A DNA stretch of 21,744 bases from CAMLFJ01 sp040902305 (GTDB lineage: Bacteria; Methylomirabilota; Methylomirabilia; Rokubacteriales; CSP1-6). The DNA is taken from assembly GCA_040902305.1 (NCBI GenBank), contig JBBDXN010000101.1, positions 1 through 21,744 of the forward strand. Reading direction: 5' to 3'. The stretch's first letter is position 1. Each line of letters opens with the position of its first letter. Both the position numbers and the translations under genes were made by a program. This document shows positions 14,622 through 20,334 of this stretch, one piece after another. The notes under the pieces are model-generated. The model saw only the letters and a list, made by a program, of their open reading frames with translations. It searched no databases and was not told the DNA's origin.

Positions 14622-14885
14622 ATGGACGGATCGTCACGGGAGATCGGGTGCCCGGAATGCGTCGAGCTGCTCGCGGACTACATCGACGGCTCGCTCCCGC
14701 AGGATCAGACCGCGCTGCTCGAGTGGCACCTGGACGGCTGCCCGCCCTGCGTGGCCTTCGTCAACACCTACAAGGGCACCGTCAACGCCGCCCGCCGGCT
14801 CCGTGAGCACCCCGAGACCAACCTCCCCGCCGACCTGCGCCAGAAGCTGATCGCCTTCCTGAAGCGCTCCGACGCGTCGCGATAG
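14622..14885 (+). CDS. Small zinc-finger (anti-sigma-like) protein
   Basis: 87 aa. C10-x2-C13 followed by H36-x3-C40-x2-C43 (HLDGCPPC) matches the ZAS/zf-HC2 zinc-binding domain of anti-sigma factors; the surrounding helices CVELLADYIDGSLPQDQTALLEWHLDGC fit that fold. There is no membrane segment or periplasmic sensor, so it would be a soluble domain-only form. No ECF sigma factor gene is next to it; the left neighbour is a divergent glycosyltransferase and the right neighbour, selD, converges on it. The start ATG follows a GAGGGGGAG ribosome binding site (about 14609-14617). It may bind and inhibit a sigma factor encoded elsewhere, possibly in response to redox or zinc, but this is inference. 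Confidence 0.82.
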   Translation: MDGSSREIGCPECVELLADYIDGSLPQDQTALLEWHLDGCPPCVAFVNTYKGTVNAARRLREHPETNLPADLRQKLIAFLKRSDASR

Positions 14886-14890
14886 CTCCG

Positions 14891-14909
14891 AGGGGGGCTG
14901 CGCCCCCCT
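14891..14909. terminator. GC-rich hairpin between convergent genes
   Basis: AGGGGGGC and GCCCCCCT pair perfectly (8 bp) around a TGC loop, 5 bp after the stop of the zinc-finger gene. No long U-tract is present on either strand, but the stem is very strong and is placed to end the plus-strand transcript. Confidence 0.5.
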
Positions 14910-14935
14910 TCCGAACCTCCCCCCAGAACCAGGGC

Positions 14936-14954
14936 GCGCGGGCGGAGCCCGCGC
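14936..14954. terminator. Second GC-rich hairpin between convergent genes
   Basis: GCGCGGGC and GCCCGCGC pair perfectly (8 bp) around GGA, 31 bp beyond the selD stop on the minus strand. Together with the hairpin at 14891-14909 it gives one stem for each of the convergent transcripts. Confidence 0.45.
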
Positions 14955-14985
14955 TCGAAGCGGTTGACCGTACCGAGATCGGACG

Positions 14986-16053
14986 CTACACCACCGCGAG
15001 GCCCGGCTCGGCGGTCACCTCGCCGATCTCCCAGACGGGCTCACCCGCGCGGGCGAATCCTTCGCGCACGACGGCGGCCCGAGCTTCATCGACCGCGAAG
15101 AGGAGGCCGCCCGAGGTCTCCGACTCGCAGAGCAGGTTGACGAGCGCATCCGGCACCGCCGGGTCGATGCGGAGCCGACCGAACGCCTCTTCGAGGTAGC
15201 GGCGGTTGCGCCCCATGCCACCGCTCCAGCCGCCCAGCTCGGCCAACCCGCGGGCGCCGGGCAGGAGCGGCAGGTCGCGGCTGCGAAGGAGCAGGCCCGC
15301 TCCCGAGGCCTCCACCATCTCGCTAGCGTGGCCCAGGAGGCCGAACCCGGTGATGTCGGTGGCGCCGGTGGCGCCCGCTTCCTGCGCCACGAGCGCGGCC
15401 CCGCGGTTGAGCCGCAGCATGCTCTGCACCGCGCCGGCGAGCACGGAGGCCTCGCACTTGTCGTTCTTGGCCGCGGTGGCGATGACGCCGGTGCCGAGCG
15501 GCTTGGAGAGGAACACGCGCTGACCCGCCCGGAGCCCGCCCTTGATCAGGATGCGGCGCGGGTCCACCCGCCCGGTCACGCAGAGGCCGTACTTCGGCTC
15601 CGCGTCCACGACGGTGTGGCCGCCCGCGATGACGCCGCCCGCCTCGCGCACCTTGTCGGCGCCGCCGCGGAACACCGCCGCGATGGTGTCCTTGGGCAGC
15701 TCGCGCGGGAAGCCCGCCACGTTGAGCGCGAACAGCACCTGCCCGCCCATCGCGTACACGTCGGACATCGAGTTCGCGGCCGCGATCGCCCCGTAGAGAT
15801 ACGGGTCGTCCACGATGGGAGGGAAGAAGTCGACCGTCTCCACGATGGCCACGTCGTCGGTCACCCGATAGACGGCCGCGTCGTCGCTCCGGCCGAGCCC
15901 CACCAGCAGATCGGCGTGCTCCTCGTGGCGGAGGTCGCTCAGCACGTCCTGGAGATCTCCAGGACCCATCTTGGACGCTCACCCCGCGCAGGCGGCGTAG
16001 GCGGTGAGCCGGATCTCCTTGCCGGTCTTCGGATCGATCAGCTTCGGGGCCAT
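14986..16053 (-). CDS. selD: Selenide, water dikinase SelD, itself a selenoprotein (in-frame UGA)
   Basis: SelD makes selenophosphate from selenide and ATP, the selenium donor for Sec-tRNA. The ordinary open frame starts at an internal Met (15969) and would lack the catalytic N-terminus. Reading through the TGA at 15979-15981 joins it in frame to an ATG at 16053, giving 355 aa with MAPKLIDPKTGKEIRL, then TAYAACAG-U-ASKMGPGDL. Sec25 sits at the catalytic Cys17 position of E. coli SelD, with K28 matching Lys20 and C22 forming a CxxU pair. The rest is typical: GRSDDAAVY, TVDFFPPIVDDPYLYGAIAAANSMSDVYAMGG, GGHTVVDAEPKYGL, ATDITGFGLLGHASEM and ETSGGLL. A perfect 20-bp palindrome just after the UGA is the candidate SECIS. 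It lies 31 bp after the LysR gene on the same strand and is probably co-transcribed with it. No ribosome binding site is evident. Confidence 0.96.
15946..15965 (-). promoter_or_regulatory. Candidate bacterial SECIS element of selD
   Basis: A perfect 20-nt palindrome, GTCCTGGAGA followed by its reverse complement, begins 14 nt after the UGA and has its centre 23-24 nt after it. As RNA it can fold into a GUCCUGG/CCAGGAC stem with an apical loop containing GAUC. The position agrees with the candidate element in the glutaredoxin gene. Confidence 0.75.
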
Positions 16054-16084
16054 GACGGAGGAGCGGGGACCGCGCGAGTGGCGG

Positions 16085-16978
16085 TCAGATGGCCTCGGCT
16101 TCGACGAAAGCGCGGAAGGCTTCGGCGAGCGGGGACCGGCTGCGCTCGCGATGGGTCGCGAGGTAGAAGGCGCGGGTGATCTTGAGATCCTTCACGCGGA
16201 GACACCAGACGCTGCCCGCCCGGCACTCCTCCTCGACCGCCCGCCGCGACACGAGCGAGACGCCGACGCCGGCCTTCACCGCCTGCTTGATCGCCTGCGT
16301 CGAGCCCATCTCGCCCACGACGCGGAAGGCGGCCACGTCGGTGCCGGCCTGGGTGAGCGCCGACTCGAGGGCCGCGCGCGTCCCCGAGCCCCGCTCGCGG
16401 AGCAGGAGCGGCTCGGCGCGCAGCTCCTCGAGCGTCACCTGCTTGCGCCCATGCCAGGGGTGCGCCGCGCTCACGATGAGCACGATATCGTCGGGGAACA
16501 GCTCGCGGAACTCGATGCCCCGGGGGCCCGAGCGGGCTCCGACCACCCCGACCTCGGCCCGACCTTCCGCCACCCACTCCGTCACCGCCTGGCTGTCCCC
16601 GATGAGCAGGGTGATCGCGATGTCGGGGAACTTCTCCTTGAAGCGGCCGATCAGGGCCGGGAGGATGTACTCGCCGGGAATCGTGCTGGCCCCCACCAGC
16701 AGCTCGCCGCTCATGCGGCCCTGGAAGCTCTCCATCACCTGCCGGGCCTCGCGGGACAACGCGAGCAGGCGCTGGGCGTAGCCGAGCAGCAGGGCGCCGC
16801 CCTTCGTGACCGCGGCGCCGAGGCCGAGTCGGTCCAGCAGGCGCACGCCCAGCTCGTCCTCGAGCGTGCGGATGTGCTCCGAGACGGTGGGCTGGGTCAG
16901 GAAGAGGGACTCGGCGGCCCGGGAGAAGGAGCCGAGCTCGGCGACCTTGACGAAGATCTCGAGCTGGCGCAGATCCAC
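16085..16978 (-). CDS. LysR-family regulator, probably selenium-metabolism associated
   Basis: 297 aa from the GTG at 16978. The N-terminal winged helix-turn-helix is plain: DLRQLEIFVKVAELGSFSRAAESLFLTQPTVSEHIRTLEDELGVRLLDR. It is followed by a LysR substrate-binding domain starting GELLVGASTIPGEYILPALIGRFKEKFPDI. This sequence type, with ASTIPGEYILPALI, resembles LysR regulators that NCBI names as selenium-metabolism associated; that is from memory and not searched. Position supports it: selD begins 31 bp downstream on the same strand. The GTG was chosen because LysR homology starts there and because a -10 box ends exactly 7 nt upstream, which predicts a leaderless mRNA. The open frame appears to extend upstream only into the N gap. 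The effector is unknown. Confidence 0.9.
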   Translation of the reverse strand: MDLRQLEIFVKVAELGSFSRAAESLFLTQPTVSEHIRTLEDELGVRLLDRLGLGAAVTKGGALLLGYAQRLLALSREARQVMESFQGRMSGELLVGASTIPGEYILPALIGRFKEKFPDIAITLLIGDSQAVTEWVAEGRAEVGVVGARSGPRGIEFRELFPDDIVLIVSAAHPWHGRKQVTLEELRAEPLLLRERGSGTRAALESALTQAGTDVAAFRVVGEMGSTQAIKQAVKAGVGVSLVSRRAVEEECRAGSVWCLRVKDLKITRAFYLATHRERSRSPLAEAFRAFVEAEAI

Positions 16979-16985
16979 GTCGCCG

Positions 16986-17014
16986 AGTATAGAAGCGCGC
17001 CGCGGCCATGTAAA
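16986..17014 (-). promoter_or_regulatory. Leaderless promoter of the lysR-selD operon
   Basis: TTTACA (17009-17014), a 17-nt spacer and TATACT (16986-16991), five of six matches in each box. The GTG start begins 7 nt after the -10, so the transcript should begin at the start codon. The -35 box is two bases from the assembly gap, so any upstream operator is partly lost. Confidence 0.7.
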
Positions 17015-17015
17015 G

Positions 17016-17025
17016 NNNNNNNNNN
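17016..17025. other. Assembly gap (10 N)
   Basis: Ten N bases between the LysR promoter and the fmdB-side intergenic region. The true length and content are unknown; genes might be missing here, so adjacency of lysR and the fmdB-pup-dcd-thrB group is not proven by this sequence. Confidence 0.99.
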
Positions 17026-17056
17026 GCCCGGGCAACGTGCCATCCGTGAACACCCG

Positions 17057-17088
17057 AAACGGGCGTGAACGCTCTAAACGGGCGCGAA
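17057..17088. repeat. Short imperfect direct repeat
   Basis: AAACGGGCGTGAA (17057-17069) recurs as AAACGGGCGCGAA (17076-17088), spaced 19 bp, in the non-coding strip between the N gap and the fmdB-like gene. It may be incidental low complexity or a tandem binding site. Confidence 0.4.
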
Positions 17089-17096
17089 GGCACGAA

Positions 17097-17114
17097 AGGG
17101 GCCCGCGGGCCCCT
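17097..17114 (-). terminator. Terminator after the fmdB-like gene
   Basis: An 18-bp perfect palindrome (AGGGGCCCG and its complement) followed on the minus strand by TTT, 29 bp after the fmdB-like stop codon. The U-tract is short but present, and it ends the thrB-dcd-pup-fmdB gene run. Confidence 0.5.
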
Positions 17115-17142
17115 CGTCCGACGTCTCGGTCCCGCCTCTAGC

Positions 17143-17358
17143 TCAGCGGCAGCCGCACCCACCCCCGCAGCAGCCGCCCCCGCCCATCGGACCGGCGGGT
17201 GCATCACTCGAGCGGCCACCGGTCTTCACCCCGACCACCGAGAGACGCCGGCTGACGCGCTCGCTCTCGCACGAGACGCAGGCAACCGCGGACGGCCGCT
17301 GGACGAGCTTCTCGAACTCGGCCCCGCAGGCCAAGCAGGCGTATTCGTAAATCGGCAT
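17143..17358 (-). CDS. FmdB-family zinc ribbon protein with Gly/Cys-rich tail
   Basis: 71 aa. The start MPIYEYACLACGAEFEKLVQ and the paired CxxC motifs C8/C11 and C27/C30 are diagnostic of the FmdB/CxxC_CXXC_SSSS regulatory-type zinc ribbon. The C-terminal 14 residues are almost only Gly and Cys (C63, C64, C68, C70 in GGGGCCGGGCGCR), which could bind a second metal ion. These small proteins are widespread and their function is poorly known. The gene follows pup by 33 bp on the same strand and may share its transcript. Confidence 0.88.
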   Translation of the reverse strand: MPIYEYACLACGAEFEKLVQRPSAVACVSCESERVSRRLSVVGVKTGGRSSDAPAGPMGGGGCCGGGCGCR

Positions 17359-17391
17359 GATCCCGCTCCGGTTCCGGATGGCTCCGCGGCG

Positions 17392-17595
17392 CTACTGTCC
17401 GCCGCGCTGGACGTAGCTTTTCACGAACTCCTCGGCGTTCTCCTCGAGGATATCGTCGATCTCGTCCAGGAGGTTGTCCAGGTCCTCCTTGATTTTCTTG
17501 CCCTTCTTGCTCAGCTCGGCGCTGCCCGCGCCGCCGTCGTCCCCACCCTCGGCGGGCTTGGTCGGCCTCGTCTCCTTCTTCTTCTGCTCAGCCAT
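17392..17595 (-). CDS. pup: Prokaryotic ubiquitin-like protein Pup
   Basis: 67 aa, the usual length for Pup (about 60-70). The N-terminal half (MAEQKKKETRPTKPAEGGDDGGAG) is charged and disordered. The C-terminal half has the helical DLDNLLDEIDDILEENAEEFVKSYVQRGGQ, closely matching the proteasome-binding region and the C-terminus of actinobacterial Pup. The final residue is Gln67 in GGQ, so it needs deamidation by Dop before PafA can attach it to lysines of target proteins, which are then sent to the Mpa/ARC-20S proteasome. It has a near-perfect AGGAGGTGA ribosome binding site (17602-17610) 6 nt before the ATG. None of dop, pafA, mpa or prcBA is in the window; the neighbours are dcd and a zinc ribbon gene. 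Identification is secure despite the small size. Confidence 0.94.
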   Translation of the reverse strand: MAEQKKKETRPTKPAEGGDDGGAGSAELSKKGKKIKEDLDNLLDEIDDILEENAEEFVKSYVQRGGQ

Positions 17596-17641
17596 CGGAC
17601 GTCACCTCCTGGCCCCGGATTTCCGGGACTGGCGTCAGGGC

Positions 17642-18193
17642 CTAGACCGTCGGCAGCACGATCCCCTGCTGGCCCTGATACTTCCCCTGCCTGTCCGCAT
17701 ATGACGTCTCGCAGACCTCGTCCGATTCAAAGAACAGGACCTGCGCGATGCCCTCATTGGCGTAGATCTTCGCGGGGAGCGGCGTCGTGTTGCTGATCTC
17801 CAGCGTCACGTAGCCCTCCCATTCCGGCTCGAACGGCGTCACGTTCGTGATGATGCCGCACCGCGCGTAGGTGGACTTCCCCACGCAGATCGTCAGCACG
17901 TTCCGCGGGATCTGGAAGTACTCCACCGAGCGTCCCAGCGCGAACGAGTTGGGCGGGATCACCGCCACCGCGCCCTGGTAGTCAACGAAGGAACGCGGAT
18001 CGAAGGCCTTGGGATCCACGATGGTGGTGTTGATATTGGTGAAGATCTTGAACTCATCCGCGATGCGGATGTCGTACCCGTACGAGGACAGCCCGTAGGA
18101 GATCCCGCCCTTGCGGACCTGGCGGTCTTCAAAAGGCTTGATCATGCCCTTCTCGAGGGCCAGCCGCCTGATCCAGCGGTCACTCTTGATCAC
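17642..18193 (-). CDS. dcd: dCTP deaminase
   Basis: 183 aa, the usual length. Dcd converts dCTP to dUTP for thymidylate synthesis. Seen: IKSDRWIRRLALEKGMIKPFEDRQVR at the N-terminus, ISYGLSSYGYDIR, the active-site segment GKSTYARCGI (S107, R111) and the catalytic-Glu strand GYVTLEISNTTPLP (E132), then GIAQVLFF and the C-terminal KYQGQQGIVLP. The start is GTG at 18193, placed by homology to the MSIKSDRWI start of relatives and by an AAGGTG ribosome binding site 5 nt upstream; an internal Met at residue 17 is too late. It lies 43 bp after thrB and 46 bp before pup on the same strand. Whether it also hydrolyses dUTP, as bifunctional relatives do, cannot be told. Confidence 0.94.
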   Translation of the reverse strand: MIKSDRWIRRLALEKGMIKPFEDRQVRKGGISYGLSSYGYDIRIADEFKIFTNINTTIVDPKAFDPRSFVDYQGAVAVIPPNSFALGRSVEYFQIPRNVLTICVGKSTYARCGIITNVTPFEPEWEGYVTLEISNTTPLPAKIYANEGIAQVLFFESDEVCETSYADRQGKYQGQQGIVLPTV

Positions 18194-18236
18194 GAATACA
18201 CCTTGGAGGGATCGTACTGCCTGCTCCGAGCGTGAG

Positions 18237-19145
18237 TCAAGTCTCGGGCAGTCGCTCCCACGTCGCCCCCGCCCCGTCCACCGGCAGGCTGAGCGCCCGG
18301 CCCTCGATCCCGGCCCCCCGCAGCGCCTGCTCCATCGCGCGGGCAACCTCGTCGCCGCTGCCGTGCACCGCCGCGAGCATGGCGGGGCCCGCCCCGCTCA
18401 GCACGCAGCCGAGCGCGCCGGCCCGCCGCCCCGCGCCCGCCACCGCCTCCATCCACGGGAACAGCCGCTGGCGGTGGGGCTGGTGGAGCCGGTCCTGCAT
18501 GGCCACACCGAGCAGATCCGCGCGGCCGGTGCCGAACGCGGCGAGCAGCAGGCTCACGCGCTGCACGTTGAAGACGGCGTCGGCGCGCGACACCGACTCC
18601 GGGAGCACCGCGCGGGCCTCCTGCGTGGAGCTCTCCGTGTCGGGCAGGAGCACCACCCACGCGATGTCGGGTGGCACCGGCAGGCTCACCGCGGCGACGC
18701 GGGCCCCGTCCGCGCAGGAGACCGTGAGCCCGCCCAGCACCGCCGCGGCCACGTTGTCCGGGTGGCCCTCGGCCCGGGCCGCCGCGGTCACGAGCGCCTC
18801 GCGATCCAAGGGCTCGCCCAGGACCGCGTTGGCCGCGAGCAGCCCTCCGACCCACGCGGCCGCGCTCGAGCCCAGGCCGCGGCCGAGCGGGATGCGGTTG
18901 AGGCAGCGGAGCCGCCCGCCGCGGAACGGCCGGCCCGCCGCCTCGAACCCGAGCGCGACGCCCCGGGCGACCACGTTCTTCGCGCCGCCCTCGAGGCGGC
19001 CGGCGCCTTCGCCCTCCACGGTGACCGCGACGTGGTCCGCTTCCTCGAACGTCACCTCGTTGTACAGCGCCAGGGCCAGGCCCAGCGCGTCGAACCCGGG
19101 ACCGAGGTTGGCGGAGGTGGCGGGCACGCGAACCCGGACGCGCAT
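18237..19145 (-). CDS. thrB: Homoserine kinase (GHMP family)
   Basis: 302 aa. It phosphorylates homoserine, the step before threonine synthase. Motifs in order: VRVPATSANLGPGFDALGLAL at the N-terminus (GHMP motif 1), the ATP-binding PLGRGLGSSAAAWVGG at 86-101 (motif 2), and GCVLSGAGPAMLA near the C-terminus (motif 3). Length is close to the family's usual 300-310. The ATG at 19145 is placed by homology and by a TATTCT box ending 7 nt upstream; the frame stays open further upstream but runs into the divergent promoter. No other threonine gene is near. It heads the thrB-dcd-pup-fmdB run and is divergent from pdhA. Confidence 0.95.
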   Translation of the reverse strand: MRVRVRVPATSANLGPGFDALGLALALYNEVTFEEADHVAVTVEGEGAGRLEGGAKNVVARGVALGFEAAGRPFRGGRLRCLNRIPLGRGLGSSAAAWVGGLLAANAVLGEPLDREALVTAAARAEGHPDNVAAAVLGGLTVSCADGARVAAVSLPVPPDIAWVVLLPDTESSTQEARAVLPESVSRADAVFNVQRVSLLLAAFGTGRADLLGVAMQDRLHQPHRQRLFPWMEAVAGAGRRAGALGCVLSGAGPAMLAAVHGSGDEVARAMEQALRGAGIEGRALSLPVDGAGATWERLPET

Positions 19146-19152
19146 GGCGCAG

Positions 19153-19178
19153 AGAATACCCCGGGTCCGGGGTAGAAT
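19153..19178. promoter_or_regulatory. Symmetric divergent promoter region between thrB and pdhA
   Basis: TACCCCGG (19157-19164) and CCGGGGTA (19167-19174) form a perfect 8-bp inverted repeat around GT. Its ends overlap both the thrB -10 (TATTCT on minus, 19153-19158, 7 nt from the ATG) and a plus-strand -10 (TAGAAT, 19173-19178) facing pdhA. Neither side has a good -35. A protein on this palindrome would cover both -10 boxes. Confidence 0.5.
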
Positions 19179-19200
19179 GCGTGAGAACGGGCCGGCCGCC

Positions 19201-20334
19201 ATGCCCAGGACCATCATCGAGCCGCAGTTCACGATCGAGCATCTGTCCATTCTGGACAGTGACGGCCACCTGGACTCCGCCCTGGACCCCGCGATCGCCC
19301 CCGTGGAGCTGCAGCGCCTCTACCGCGCCATGGTCCTGGCCCGGCGCTTCGACGAGCGCATGCTGCGCCTGCAGCGCCAGGGGCGCATCGGCACCTTCGC
19401 GCCGATCAAGGGCCAGGAGGCGGCCCAGCTCGGCAGCGTGGCGACGCTGCGCAAGACGGACTGGATGGTGCCGTCCTTTCGCGAGACCGCGTCCATGCTC
19501 TGGCGCGGCTGGTCCATCGAGAAGATCTTGCTGTTCTTCTCGGGCTACCTGGAGGGCGGGCGGGCGGAGCCTGATCAGCGCGACCTGCCGGTCTGCATCC
19601 CGGTCGCCACCCAGCTCCCGCACGCGGTGGGTCTCGCCTACGCCGCGCAGTACCGCGGCGACGACGCGGTGGTGATGGCCTACTGCGGGGACGGCGCCAC
19701 GTCCGAGGGCGATTTCCACGAGTCGATGAACTTCGCGGGCGTCTGGCACGTGCCGGTCGTCTTCCTGGTCCAGAACAACCAGTGGGCCATCTCGATCCCC
19801 CTCAAGAAGCAGACCCACTCGCGCACCATCGCCCAGAAGGCGCTGGCCTACGGCTTCCCGGGCCTCCAGGTGGACGGCAACGACGTGCTCGCGGTCTACG
19901 CGGCGAGCCGTGAGGCGGTGGAGCGGGCCCGCCGCGGCGACGGTCCGACCCTCATCGAATGCGTCACCTATCGCCTGGGCGTGCACACCACCTCCGACGA
20001 TCCCACCAAGTACCGCTCCGCCGAGGAGGTGGAGGCCTGGGAGCGCAAGGACCCGCTCACCCGCTTCTGCGCGTACCTGAAGGAACGGAGCCTGCTCGAG
20101 CCCGACGTCGAGGAGACGGCCGACGCGGAGATCGCCCGCGGCGTGCAGGCCTTCGAGGCGGTCGCCCCTCCGGACGCGCTCGGCATGTTCGATCACGTCT
20201 ACGGCCAGCCGTCCCCCGCCCTCGAGGCCCAGCGCGCGGAGATGGCGGCGCGGCTCGGGCGGCCGCCCCAGCCGGGCGGGGCGGAGCCGCCCAGCCCGCC
20301 GATGAGAGGCCAGAGGCGCGCGTGGCCAAGCTGA
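19201..20334 (+). CDS. pdhA: Pyruvate dehydrogenase E1 component, alpha subunit
   Basis: 377 aa. With E1 beta it decarboxylates a 2-oxo acid using thiamine diphosphate and passes the acyl group to the lipoyl domain of E2. Seen: the FDERMLRLQRQGRIGTFAPIKGQEAAQLG region, the thiamine-diphosphate motif GDGATSEGDFHESMNFAG running from G163-D164-G165 to N192-N193, and the regulatory-loop region HTTSDDPTKYR. A Pro/Gly-rich tail follows residue 350. The ATG at 19201 is chosen because homology starts soon after; no clear ribosome binding site is seen and a -10-like TAGAAT lies 22 nt upstream. It overlaps E1 beta by 13 bp. Pyruvate is the likely substrate from subunit type, but a branched-chain 2-oxo acid dehydrogenase cannot be fully excluded. 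Confidence 0.92.
   Translation: MPRTIIEPQFTIEHLSILDSDGHLDSALDPAIAPVELQRLYRAMVLARRFDERMLRLQRQGRIGTFAPIKGQEAAQLGSVATLRKTDWMVPSFRETASMLWRGWSIEKILLFFSGYLEGGRAEPDQRDLPVCIPVATQLPHAVGLAYAAQYRGDDAVVMAYCGDGATSEGDFHESMNFAGVWHVPVVFLVQNNQWAISIPLKKQTHSRTIAQKALAYGFPGLQVDGNDVLAVYAASREAVERARRGDGPTLIECVTYRLGVHTTSDDPTKYRSAEEVEAWERKDPLTRFCAYLKERSLLEPDVEETADAEIARGVQAFEAVAPPDALGMFDHVYGQPSPALEAQRAEMAARLGRPPQPGGAEPPSPPMRGQRRAWPS

Noticed and set aside
15970..16053. Starting SelD at the internal Met at 15969
   Set aside because: This removes the catalytic Sec/Cys and essential Lys; the in-frame upstream sequence matches the SelD N-terminus across the UGA.
18232..19200. Extended N-terminus for pdhA reaching back across thrB
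   Set aside because: Homology begins after the ATG at 19201 and the extension is antisense to thrB.
18190..20196. 668-residue minus-strand open frame spanning pdhA and thrB
   Set aside because: It runs antisense through pdhA and in a second frame through thrB, both unmistakable genes; the length only reflects high GC content.
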